Program-made: the position numbers and the translations under genes
Notes under the pieces: model-generated
Seen by the model: only the letters and a program-made list of their open reading frames with translations
Told to the model about the DNA's origin: nothing
Databases searched by the model: none
In this document: one piece after another, positions 7,149 through 14,349 of the stretch
Layout of the letters: each line of letters starts with the position of its first letter
Numbering within the stretch: the first letter of the stretch is position 1
Origin: CAZLGC01 sp964559275
GTDB taxonomy: Bacteria; Patescibacteriota; CALEFQ01
Reading direction: 5' to 3'
Assembly (NCBI GenBank): GCA_964559275.1
Contig: CAZLGC010000023.1
Location: 1 to 15,693, forward strand
Length of the DNA: 15,693 nt

Positions 7149-9419
7149 ATGTCAAACGGGTGGAAACAATTTGGGGCTATAGCTAAAAGAGAAGGCTTGG
7201 CTTTTTTATGGACCCTGGTCTACGATCCGTTTACGGCCCGGGTTGTTCGGTTTTTCCGGCATCCGAAGCGTTGGCGGCGGCGTCTGCTTACTACGGCGAT
7301 AGTCACCTCCGCAATTGTAGTCATGGTCTTTTTGGTTTTGCCAAATATATCAGGAGCGCAAAATATAAATGGCAATCCGATCGCTAATGTTTTCGGTTTT
7401 GTTCTAGCTCTTATCAATCAGGTTCTAGCTTGGATACTAATTGGCCTCGGCGCAGTTTTCAACGGTGTTGTTTATAAGTGGGATTGGTTTCAAAAAATTG
7501 TTACTCAGCCGGCGGTCAACGGTGGTTGGGTAGCAGTTCGCAACATTACCAATCTTTCGTTTGTACTGATTTTGCTCGGTATCGGTTTTGCCACCATTCT
7601 CCGGGTACCAACTTATCATGTGAAGCGCTTGATAGTCCCGTTTGTTATTGCCTTACTGCTAATAAATTTCAGTAAGCTCATCTGCGGGGTAATTTTAGAT
7701 TTTTGCCGAATACTAATGGCGTCTTTTGTCAACTCGATAGACGTCGCGGGGGGCAACTATTCCGGAGCCATCGCCAGCGCAGTCGGGGTAGAGGATTGGT
7801 GGAATCCGACTACGTTTGCGAACGAAGAAGGAGGGGGTGGAGCGACTTATTTCCAGGCTATGTTGGCGGCGTTCGTTTTTATGATCGCGATGGTATTTGC
7901 TTTCCTGATGTTGATAGTGCTGCTGGTGGCTCGTTGGGTTTCCCTGATGGTACTAACTATTTTTTCCCCGCTGGCATACGCCGGCATGATCTTGCCCTCT
8001 ACCAAGGGAATGGTTTCAAAGTGGTGGCGGCAATTTCTAGAAAAAGCCTTTTATGGCCCGGCAGCTGTGTTTATGGTCTGGTTGGCCATTTATGTTTTGT
8101 CTTCAATAAGCGAGCTCGGTACAAATAAAGGTGATCCTACATCTGCCGTTGAAGGTGGTTGGAGAAACTCCGCGACGATCGCAGCTCTTATAATTGCTGT
8201 CGTGATCCTGCTCAAAGCTGTCACCATTTCTAAGGACATGGGCATCGCCGGCGCCGGGGCGGTTGTTAATGCCGGCAAGGGCGCGGCTAAGTGGACCGGG
8301 AAGAAGGCGACTAAGGGGATTGGTAAGGGTCTTCAGGCAGGGTTTAGGGCTGCTGGTGGAAGGCGTATCGAGGCCGGATTTGCTCGTGTCCGGAAGCGGC
8401 TTGCTTCCAGGTTTGGCCCCGGTGTCTCTGCATCAGAAGAGCAGAAACGTAATGAAGCAGCGGACGCGGCTAAGAAGCAATATGGTATTGACGAGAATTC
8501 TACTAAAGAGCAACTTGATGCAATCCAGAAAAGTAAAACGGCATCTGCCACAGGTAAGCGCATGGCAACTGTTCAGGGCATGATAAATGGACACTCGGAT
8601 ATAAGAAATGCGAGAAATCAGTACACCGCGTTGCAACGTAACGGGACAGCACGGGAACGAGCCCAATTTATGGATGCCTGGAAGAAGCGTGATCCGTTGG
8701 CGGCAGCGAGAGAGCTTGCGGCGGAAAGGGGCAGAGGTGAAGACCCGAATGAGTTAGCGGCCAAGATGATTAAAGAGAATGGAGCCGAAGGCATAGATTT
8801 GTCCCAGATGGACGGTGATCACGCAGAGACCACCGCATTGATGATGAGTCAAAATTTGACGAAGGGTCAAAAAGACAAAATGACTAAAGCCAGCCGAAGC
8901 AAATATGGAACCAGTTTGGCCGCTGCTATAAAGAGTGGGAAAGCTACAGGAAAAGCACGCATAAATGCCGCGCGTGAGGTTGGTGTAGAAACCGGTTCTT
9001 TCAAGGGAACCGGATTGTCGGCAGAAGAACAAATCGATATGATCAAAAACAGAATGAGTTCGAAAGATATTTCGTCACTGAACATGAATGAGGTAGATCA
9101 GGGGGCACTTAAAGAATGGTCTCGTAATAATCTTGGTAGTATAAGCAAAGTAGCGGATAACAATCCCGAGATGGCTGCGATGATGAAAGCGGATGCTACA
9201 GCGGAAATGGAAAGAATTGAAACCGCGATGGAGGAAGAAAAGAAGGCCTTAGCAGAGTATGAAAAGAAGGTTGAGGAAGCTTCAGGAAGTACAGTGCTTG
9301 ATGCATCGGGTAGACCGGCGCGCAGGGAAGCCCCACCGCGTCCTGAAAGCAAGGTGTCTTCTGCTGACAGAGCATTTCTTGGTGCCGCCAGGAAGGAATT
9401 CGGCCGTCCAACTACCTAA
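7149..9419 (+). CDS. VirB6/TrbL-like polytopic membrane protein with a long charged C-terminal tail
   Basis: 756 residues. The first 360 hold about eight hydrophobic spans (47-66, 79-103, 134-151, 160-195, 235-262, 263-283, 300-320, 342-360), the layout of VirB6/TrbL proteins that form the inner-membrane channel of type IV secretion systems. Stretches such as VRNITNLSFVLILLGIGFATIL and the block VARWVSLMVLTIFSPLAY (260-277) resemble VirB6-like proteins known next to VirB4 in Candidate Phyla Radiation genomes. After the last helix comes a Gly/Lys/Ala-rich stretch (about 366-410) and then some 350 residues of highly charged, Ala/Glu/Lys/Met-rich sequence predicted to be helical and soluble, ending in a probable coiled coil with EEEKK-type composition (680-720). 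The tail is much longer than in classical VirB6. It lies 19 bases after the preceding gene and 6 before the next. Confidence 0.82.
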   Translation: MSNGWKQFGAIAKREGLAFLWTLVYDPFTARVVRFFRHPKRWRRRLLTTAIVTSAIVVMVFLVLPNISGAQNINGNPIANVFGFVLALINQVLAWILIGLGAVFNGVVYKWDWFQKIVTQPAVNGGWVAVRNITNLSFVLILLGIGFATILRVPTYHVKRLIVPFVIALLLINFSKLICGVILDFCRILMASFVNSIDVAGGNYSGAIASAVGVEDWWNPTTFANEEGGGGATYFQAMLAAFVFMIAMVFAFLMLIVLLVARWVSLMVLTIFSPLAYAGMILPSTKGMVSKWWRQFLEKAFYGPAAVFMVWLAIYVLSSISELGTNKGDPTSAVEGGWRNSATIAALIIAVVILLKAVTISKDMGIAGAGAVVNAGKGAAKWTGKKATKGIGKGLQAGFRAAGGRRIEAGFARVRKRLASRFGPGVSASEEQKRNEAADAAKKQYGIDENSTKEQLDAIQKSKTASATGKRMATVQGMINGHSDIRNARNQYTALQRNGTARERAQFMDAWKKRDPLAAARELAAERGRGEDPNELAAKMIKENGAEGIDLSQMDGDHAETTALMMSQNLTKGQKDKMTKASRSKYGTSLAAAIKSGKATGKARINAAREVGVETGSFKGTGLSAEEQIDMIKNRMSSKDISSLNMNEVDQGALKEWSRNNLGSISKVADNNPEMAAMMKADATAEMERIETAMEEEKKALAEYEKKVEEASGSTVLDASGRPARREAPPRPESKVSSADRAFLGAARKEFGRPTT

Positions 9420-9425
9420 AAAAGT

Positions 9426-10415
9426 ATGGGAGAAGATTCTAAAATATTACTTGCTGATAATTTGGAGATTCCGGAGAAGGTACGTGTCATTTTGAGTACT
9501 GACGAAACTCGTGACAAAGTTATTGCGATTGCAGATGAAGTTAAACTAGAGAAGGCTACTGATGTAGCTAAATTTTCTCGCTCCATCCTGCTTCTTTTTC
9601 TCAAGAGAATATCTCTTGATAATTACCCGTACGTTTTGCAAAACGAGCTGGGGGTTGACGAGAAGACGGCCCTGAAGATGGCCACCTACGTCGGCAAAGT
9701 TTTTTTGGTTCCGCATCAGGAAGATTATTTCCCGGAAGCGGAAGAATATTTTCAGAAATGGCTGGCTCAGGCCAAGTCAATGGGGGTAGACTTCACCCGC
9801 CGGCAGCAACCGGCGAAAGAACAGCCGGAAGCGAAACCCGCTCCTGAACCGGAGCCGAAATCTGAGCCTCAAGCTGAGCTGGTCCCGGAATCAGAACCGA
9901 AATCAGAGCCGGCAAAGGTCCAGTCCGCTGCTACGGCCGCCGGCGTAGTGGCTGCTGCCAAACCGCAGGTGTCGCCTCCCAAGGACACAACTCCTCCCCC
10001 GGTATCAGACATCAAGCCGGCTGAGCGTAAGGGGCCAGCCCCGGTGCCAAGGTCGGCCGCACCGGAGCCGGCAAAATCTCCGGCTACCCTGCAGCTGACA
10101 ACCACCGCTGACCTGGAGAATATCTCGCCGCGGGTACTGGATGTGGAACCCCCTGACGCCGGCAAGCTGACAGATCGTTTAAAAGAAGAAATTCAGGATA
10201 TTGCCAATAAGTCTGGCGCCTCCCGCTCGGACATCGTCGCCGCCTGGAAAAAGAGCCAGCTTTACCACGCTTATATCGACATGGGCAATGACAGTATGCA
10301 GCAGGGCAAAAGCATTACAGAGACAGCCGCTTTCCGTAAAGCGGCCGGCAAACCGTACCTGAGTGAACCTCAGTTTAATGCTATTTCCGAAGTCAGCCGC
10401 CTCTTACTTAGCTAG
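9426..10415 (+). CDS. soluble protein with Pro/Glu/Lys-rich linker, type IV secretion-like operon, unknown function
   Basis: 329 residues with neither signal peptide nor membrane span, so probably cytoplasmic. Three parts can be seen: a helical N-terminal domain (1-125, with EELGVDEKTAL-like helices and Trp112), a low-complexity linker (128-222) rich in Pro, Glu, Lys and Ala containing the near-repeat PEPKSEP / SEPKSEP, and a C-terminal helical domain (228-329, including LKEEIQDIANKSGASRSDI and SRLLLS at the end). The layout resembles adaptor proteins that tether two partners across a flexible arm. Lying between the VirB6-like and PrgI genes, with gaps of 6 and 28 bases, it is probably a cytoplasmic partner of the membrane platform. 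No family is recognised and no catalytic motif is visible. Confidence 0.75.
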   Translation: MGEDSKILLADNLEIPEKVRVILSTDETRDKVIAIADEVKLEKATDVAKFSRSILLLFLKRISLDNYPYVLQNELGVDEKTALKMATYVGKVFLVPHQEDYFPEAEEYFQKWLAQAKSMGVDFTRRQQPAKEQPEAKPAPEPEPKSEPQAELVPESEPKSEPAKVQSAATAAGVVAAAKPQVSPPKDTTPPPVSDIKPAERKGPAPVPRSAAPEPAKSPATLQLTTTADLENISPRVLDVEPPDAGKLTDRLKEEIQDIANKSGASRSDIVAAWKKSQLYHAYIDMGNDSMQQGKSITETAAFRKAAGKPYLSEPQFNAISEVSRLLLS

Positions 10416-10443
10416 TTGGATTGCATTTTAATTTTGAATTTAC

Positions 10444-10983
10444 GTGCAGTATTCCGTTCCCCAGTTTATCGAAGTTGAAGACAAAATCATCGGCCCCCTG
10501 ACCCTGAAGCAATTCCTTTACCTTCTGGGTGGGGCCGGAGCTTTATTTGCGCTCTGGACAATCGCACCGACGATAGAAGTTTTTCTAGTTCCCGCCATCC
10601 CAATTCTGGGTATATTTTTAGCACTTGCCTTTTATAAAGTTAACGGTCGGCCCTTTATAGTTTTTCTACAAGCAGCTTTTGGCTACGTAGTTCGTCCCAA
10701 AGTCATGTTGTGGCGCCGTGAGTATATCGGAGTTGATGTAAAAGTAGATACCAAGGCGAAGGCCAAGGAGATGGACAAGGACAAGGTTCCCCAGATTGGC
10801 CAAAAGGTGACGGAAAGCCGGCTGCGCAAACTTTCGACGATACTGGACAACGAAGGTGGGGTTGACCAGAGCATTTATGACCTGCCGGACAGCGCTGAAG
10901 TTTCACTTGAGGACGAACTGGAAGAAGATAAAAAGCGACAGGAGAGAGAACAGAGAGTAGATGAATTATTAGGTAAGAGATAA
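10444..10983 (+). CDS. PrgI family protein (VirB3-like inner-membrane component)
   Basis: 179 residues, beginning at GTG 10444; no ATG upstream in frame fits. The N terminus MQYSVPQFIEVEDKIIGPLT followed by two adjacent membrane helices (22-42 and 46-64) and then VNGRPFIVFLQ...RPKVMLWRREY is the PrgI pattern known from conjugation loci of Gram-positive bacteria and from Candidate Phyla Radiation genomes. In those systems the gene sits just before the VirB4-type ATPase and takes the place of VirB3, anchoring the ATPase to the membrane. After residue 95 comes a charged tail with a probable coiled coil, ending in LEDELEEDKKRQEREQRVD, longer than in the shortest family members. It lies three bases before the next gene. 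The family call is good; the VirB3-like role is known from relatives. Confidence 0.85.
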   Translation: MQYSVPQFIEVEDKIIGPLTLKQFLYLLGGAGALFALWTIAPTIEVFLVPAIPILGIFLALAFYKVNGRPFIVFLQAAFGYVVRPKVMLWRREYIGVDVKVDTKAKAKEMDKDKVPQIGQKVTESRLRKLSTILDNEGGVDQSIYDLPDSAEVSLEDELEEDKKRQEREQRVDELLGKR

Positions 10984-10986
10984 ATC

Positions 10987-11754
10987 ATGGCGAAGCCACA
11001 ACTGGCTGACTCCTCTGTCGGAGAAAAGGAGTTTGTCAAAGAGACAATGGATTCGGAGGAGGATGTGCAAACTGGGCAAAGCGCCCAGCAGTATCTTGAA
11101 ATTGAAGAAATAAGGGACGGGGTGCTGGTTCTACGTGATGGCAGCCTGCGCGTGGTTGGCATGGTAAATAGCATGAACTTTGCTCTTAAGTCCACGGAAG
11201 AGCAGGAAGCAATAATATATTCGTACCAAAGTTTCCTAAACTCGCTCGAGTTTCCGGTGCAGATAGTCGTGCAGTCTCGCCGCCTTGACATCGGTCCTTA
11301 CATCGACAAGCTGAAAGAGCGAGAGGGTGAGCAGACGACGGAGTTACTGCGATTGCAGACCGCGGAATATATCGATTTCATCTCACAGCTGGTGGAATTG
11401 CGTCAGATTATGAGTAAAGAATTCTTTGTGGTTATTCCGCTTTTTCCTTTTGAGAAAAAGAAGAAGGGCGGTTTTATGAGCGGCCTCTTCAAGCCGGCGC
11501 AGGCGGTGGTGCAGAAAGAAAAAGATTTCCAGCGTTATCAGACCCAGCTAGTGCAGCGCCTGGATCATATTGCAACGGGATTGCAGGGAGTCGGCCTGAA
11601 GATTGTCAAACTGGAAACCCAGGAGCTTATAGAACTTATGTATAACACTTACAATCCGGCTACCTTCCAGCAGGAAAATCTGACAGACATCAATAAACTG
11701 GATGTCTCCGCTGGCGACGTAGTTATGGAAGATACCGACCAATCCAATCAATGA
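10987..11754 (+). CDS. VirB4 N-terminal-domain-like protein without ATPase domain (TraC-like)
   Basis: 255 residues, no membrane span. The segment from 36 to 110 (YLEIEEIRDGVLVLRDGSLR, then VNSMNFALKSTEEQEAIIYS and SFLNSLEFPVQIVVQSRRLD) and the later part (VQRLDHIATGLQGVGLKIVK, then LIELMYNTYNP) match the N-terminal region of VirB4/TraC conjugation ATPases. No Walker A or B motif is present, and the protein stops where the motor domain would begin. The following gene carries its own complete N-terminal region plus the motor, so this is not a simple split of one VirB4 but an extra N-terminal-like protein. It may assemble with VirB4 or link it to PrgI. It ends with TGA, one base before the VirB4 ATG, so coupled translation is likely. 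A basic KKKKGG patch lies near residue 157. Confidence 0.8.
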   Translation: MAKPQLADSSVGEKEFVKETMDSEEDVQTGQSAQQYLEIEEIRDGVLVLRDGSLRVVGMVNSMNFALKSTEEQEAIIYSYQSFLNSLEFPVQIVVQSRRLDIGPYIDKLKEREGEQTTELLRLQTAEYIDFISQLVELRQIMSKEFFVVIPLFPFEKKKKGGFMSGLFKPAQAVVQKEKDFQRYQTQLVQRLDHIATGLQGVGLKIVKLETQELIELMYNTYNPATFQQENLTDINKLDVSAGDVVMEDTDQSNQ

Positions 11755-11755
11755 T

Positions 11756-13621
11756 ATGGCCAAAGATACAGAACCAAAAATGACCAAGGACCAAGTCGCC
11801 CAGCGCGAGGCGGTTTTGGAAGCGGAGCGGGTTTACCGTAAGGGTTTAGCGACGGTTAAAGACATCATAGCTCCGGCGGCAATCCAGATAACACCGAGTT
11901 ATATTCGCATTGGCGACCGGTATGCGCGGACGTTGTTTGTATATGTCTATCCGCGGTTTTTGCAAACAAGCTGGTTTTCTCCGATTATTAATATGAATCA
12001 GACGGTGGATGTTTCGATGTTTCTCAGCGTGGTAGAAACTGAAGATCTTCTTAAAAAACTCCGCAACAAGGTTGGCCAAATCCAGACGTCAATAATGATG
12101 AACGAGGAAAAGGGCGCTGTCCGTGATCCGGTTTTGGACACTGCTTACAAAGATGTCGAGGAACTGCGCGACAAGCTTCAGCAGGGAACGGAAAAGCTTT
12201 TCCGCTTCTCGCTTTACCTTACGGTCTACGGGCGAACTAAGAAAGAGTTAGACAAGATCACCGAGCAGGTTGAATCAATTCTGAGTACGAAGCTTGTTTA
12301 CTCCAAACACGCCATGATGTTGATGGAACAAGGCTTCTCTTCCACTATCCCAGTCGGAACCAACAAGCTGAAAATAGAGACAAACCTCAACACCGCGCCG
12401 CTATCAACTACTTTCCCGTTTGTTTCCAATGAACTGACCTCCAATGACGGGATTTTGTACGGCATTAACCGCCACAATAACAGTCTAGTGTTGTTTGACC
12501 GTTTTGCCATGGAAAATGCCAACATGGTTATATTTGCCAAGTCTGGCGCCGGCAAAAGTTATGCTACCAAGCTAGAAATTCTGCGCAGCTTGATGATGGG
12601 GACAGATGTGATTATTATTGATCCGGAAAACGAGTATAAATACCTGAGCGACGCGGTCGGCGGCAGCTATCTGGAGATTTCTCTCAACGCTGATAATCGC
12701 ATCAACCCGTTTGATCTACCCAAAGCTGTCGGCAGCGATACCACCGCGGATGTTTTGCGCTCGGCCACGGTTGCTATCATCGGCCTGATGAACCTGATGC
12801 TCGGCGAGCTCAGTCCGGAAGAGGACTCGATTATGGATACGGCGATCACCCAGGCTTACGCCAAGAAAGATATTACCCCGGAAAGTGATTTGGCTAATGT
12901 CGATGTTCCCACTATGCAGGACTTAGAAGAAATTCTGAATAATATGGAAGGCGGCGAGAACTTGGCGCTGCGCCTGCAAAAATACACCCAGGGAACTTTC
13001 TCCGGAGTTTTCAACCAGCCGACCAATATTGAAATGGATAATCAACTGGTTGTCTTCAGTATCCGTGACCTGGAGGATGAAATGCGTCCGATCGGAATGT
13101 ATGTCATTCTGAATTATATCTGGAATATCGTCCGCTCACAGCTGAAGCGACGGATGTTGGTGGTTGATGAAGCCTGGTGGATGATGCAGTATGAGGATTC
13201 GGCCAAGTTCTTGTTTGGTCTGGCCAAGCGGGCACGCAAATATTATCTGGGGGTTTCTACTATTAGTCAGGATGTAGCTGATTTCCTGCACTCAGACTAC
13301 GGGAAGGCGATCGTTACTAACTCGTCTCTGCAAATGTTGCTGAAACAGTCGCCAGCAGCAATTGATCTGATTGCTGATACTTTCCACCTGACTGACGGTG
13401 AAAAATACCTATTACTGGAAAGTGATGTCGGTGAAGGGATTTTCTTTGCCGGGCAAAAACATGTGGCAATCAAAATACAGGCTTCATATACAGAAGACCA
13501 AATTATCACTAGTGATCCCCGCCAGATTTTGGAGATAGAACAAGCTAAACAGGAATTCGCTGCCGCTCAGGAAGAGGCCGAAGCCGACGGAGAGGGTGGC
13601 GAACTTCCGGATATAGAATAG
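11756..13621 (+). CDS. virB4: VirB4-type ATPase of the type IV secretion-like system
   Basis: 621 residues. VirB4 is the conserved cytoplasmic motor of type IV secretion and conjugation machines, powering assembly and substrate transport. Residues 1-235 form the N-terminal domain, and 235-600 the RecA-like motor. Visible motifs are Walker A FAKSGAGKSYATK (K267-S268), the DPENEYKYL motif at 289-297 typical of VirB4/TraE/TraC proteins, Walker B MLVVDEAWWMM (D471-E472), and the conserved STISQDVADFLHS segment with a Gln sensor. An acidic tail ends the protein. The gene follows the VirB4 N-like gene by a single base and precedes the next gene by three. There is no VirD4-type coupling ATPase in the window, so this is the only motor seen. 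Closely related VirD4/HerA ATPases are less likely given the N-terminal domain and the PrgI neighbour. Confidence 0.94.
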   Translation: MAKDTEPKMTKDQVAQREAVLEAERVYRKGLATVKDIIAPAAIQITPSYIRIGDRYARTLFVYVYPRFLQTSWFSPIINMNQTVDVSMFLSVVETEDLLKKLRNKVGQIQTSIMMNEEKGAVRDPVLDTAYKDVEELRDKLQQGTEKLFRFSLYLTVYGRTKKELDKITEQVESILSTKLVYSKHAMMLMEQGFSSTIPVGTNKLKIETNLNTAPLSTTFPFVSNELTSNDGILYGINRHNNSLVLFDRFAMENANMVIFAKSGAGKSYATKLEILRSLMMGTDVIIIDPENEYKYLSDAVGGSYLEISLNADNRINPFDLPKAVGSDTTADVLRSATVAIIGLMNLMLGELSPEEDSIMDTAITQAYAKKDITPESDLANVDVPTMQDLEEILNNMEGGENLALRLQKYTQGTFSGVFNQPTNIEMDNQLVVFSIRDLEDEMRPIGMYVILNYIWNIVRSQLKRRMLVVDEAWWMMQYEDSAKFLFGLAKRARKYYLGVSTISQDVADFLHSDYGKAIVTNSSLQMLLKQSPAAIDLIADTFHLTDGEKYLLLESDVGEGIFFAGQKHVAIKIQASYTEDQIITSDPRQILEIEQAKQEFAAAQEEAEADGEGGELPDIE

Positions 13622-13624
13622 TTT

Positions 13625-14332
13625 ATGCCACTACCCGCTGTTGCTGCTGCTGCCGGTCGAGTTGGCGCCCAAGTTGGAAAGGCGGCTGCCAAGGGCGCGG
13701 CTAAAGGTGCTAAAGCTGCGGGCCGTGGGGCAGCCAAAGGAGCCAAGGCAGCAGGTCGCAAAGCCGGACAAGCTGGTCGCAAGGCCGGCCAAAAGATTGC
13801 TGACCGGGCTAAAAAGAAAGCCCAGGATTCGGCTATGGATAAGCTTTCCGGTAAGGATAAAGATGAAGATGATGATAAGGAAAAAAATAAGAAGGAACGC
13901 GGTTTCGGGAAGGCCATGAATGCTTTGCAGCAGCCGGGCGGAGCCGGAGGTATGCCAGGAGCCGGAGGGGGCGGTGGTGCCGGGGGAGCCAAGATGCCCA
14001 AGGGGGCAGCTGTTGCTTCAAAGCTGAAGCCCCTATTTAGTTTTCTGCCTGGTAAATCGGGTGATTACGCTTGGGATGCCACCGTCATCGGGATGGGTGC
14101 GTCCTTTGTCTTGTCAAAAGCAGCCGGCTGGATAATGCTGGAAGAAGGTGGGATAACCGAAAAAAATGTCAAACGTTCGGCAATAATTATCGCTATTTGG
14201 GGATTGCTTTTTCTTCTCTTGGTAGGTTTAGTGGTTATAATCGCATACTGCGAAGCTCATCCGATAAAGTGCGGCTGGGAAGCTTACAAAGCCGGGGCCA
14301 GCCTTTGGGATCTGATCAAGCTGGCATTTTAA
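13625..14332 (+). CDS. histone H1-like Ala/Lys/Gly-rich protein with one C-terminal membrane helix
   Basis: 235 residues with a strongly patterned layout. Residues 5-70 are almost only Ala, Gly, Lys, Arg and Gln, with a repeated AKGAKAAGR unit (26-34 and 37-45) and a repeated RKAGQ (45-49 and 52-56), like the lysine-rich tails of histone H1 and bacterial H1-like proteins that bind DNA without sequence preference. An acidic-basic patch follows (76-91), then a Gly-rich linker (104-122), a moderately hydrophobic segment (147-172), and a strong membrane helix (186-208), after which come C209 and C216 in CEAHPIKC. It could hold DNA at the membrane beside the VirB4 motor; that is inference from composition and place. 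A non-DNA role of the basic tail, such as contact with phospholipids or RNA, is possible. It lies three bases after virB4. Confidence 0.8.
   Translation: MPLPAVAAAAGRVGAQVGKAAAKGAAKGAKAAGRGAAKGAKAAGRKAGQAGRKAGQKIADRAKKKAQDSAMDKLSGKDKDEDDDKEKNKKERGFGKAMNALQQPGGAGGMPGAGGGGGAGGAKMPKGAAVASKLKPLFSFLPGKSGDYAWDATVIGMGASFVLSKAAGWIMLEEGGITEKNVKRSAIIIAIWGLLFLLLVGLVVIIAYCEAHPIKCGWEAYKAGASLWDLIKLAF
13700..13792 (+). repeat. degenerate coding repeat in the H1-like tail
   Basis: Two 27-base units encoding AKGAKAAGR (13700-13726 and 13733-13759) and two 15-base units encoding RKAGQ (13757-13771 and 13778-13792). The protein copies are identical, but the bases differ at many third codon positions, so the repeat is old and kept at protein level rather than freshly duplicated. 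Confidence 0.75.
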
Positions 14333-14349
14333 GGTCGCAAGTTAATTTT

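Noticed and set aside
10416..10443. AT-rich gap before the PrgI gene as an internal promoter
   Set aside because: No pair of -35 and -10 elements with proper spacing could be made out.
13567..14001. Open frame of 144 codons on the minus strand, Pro/Ala-rich
   Set aside because: It is the complement of the GC-rich Ala/Gly/Lys codons of the H1-like tail; such codons rarely give stops on the other strand.
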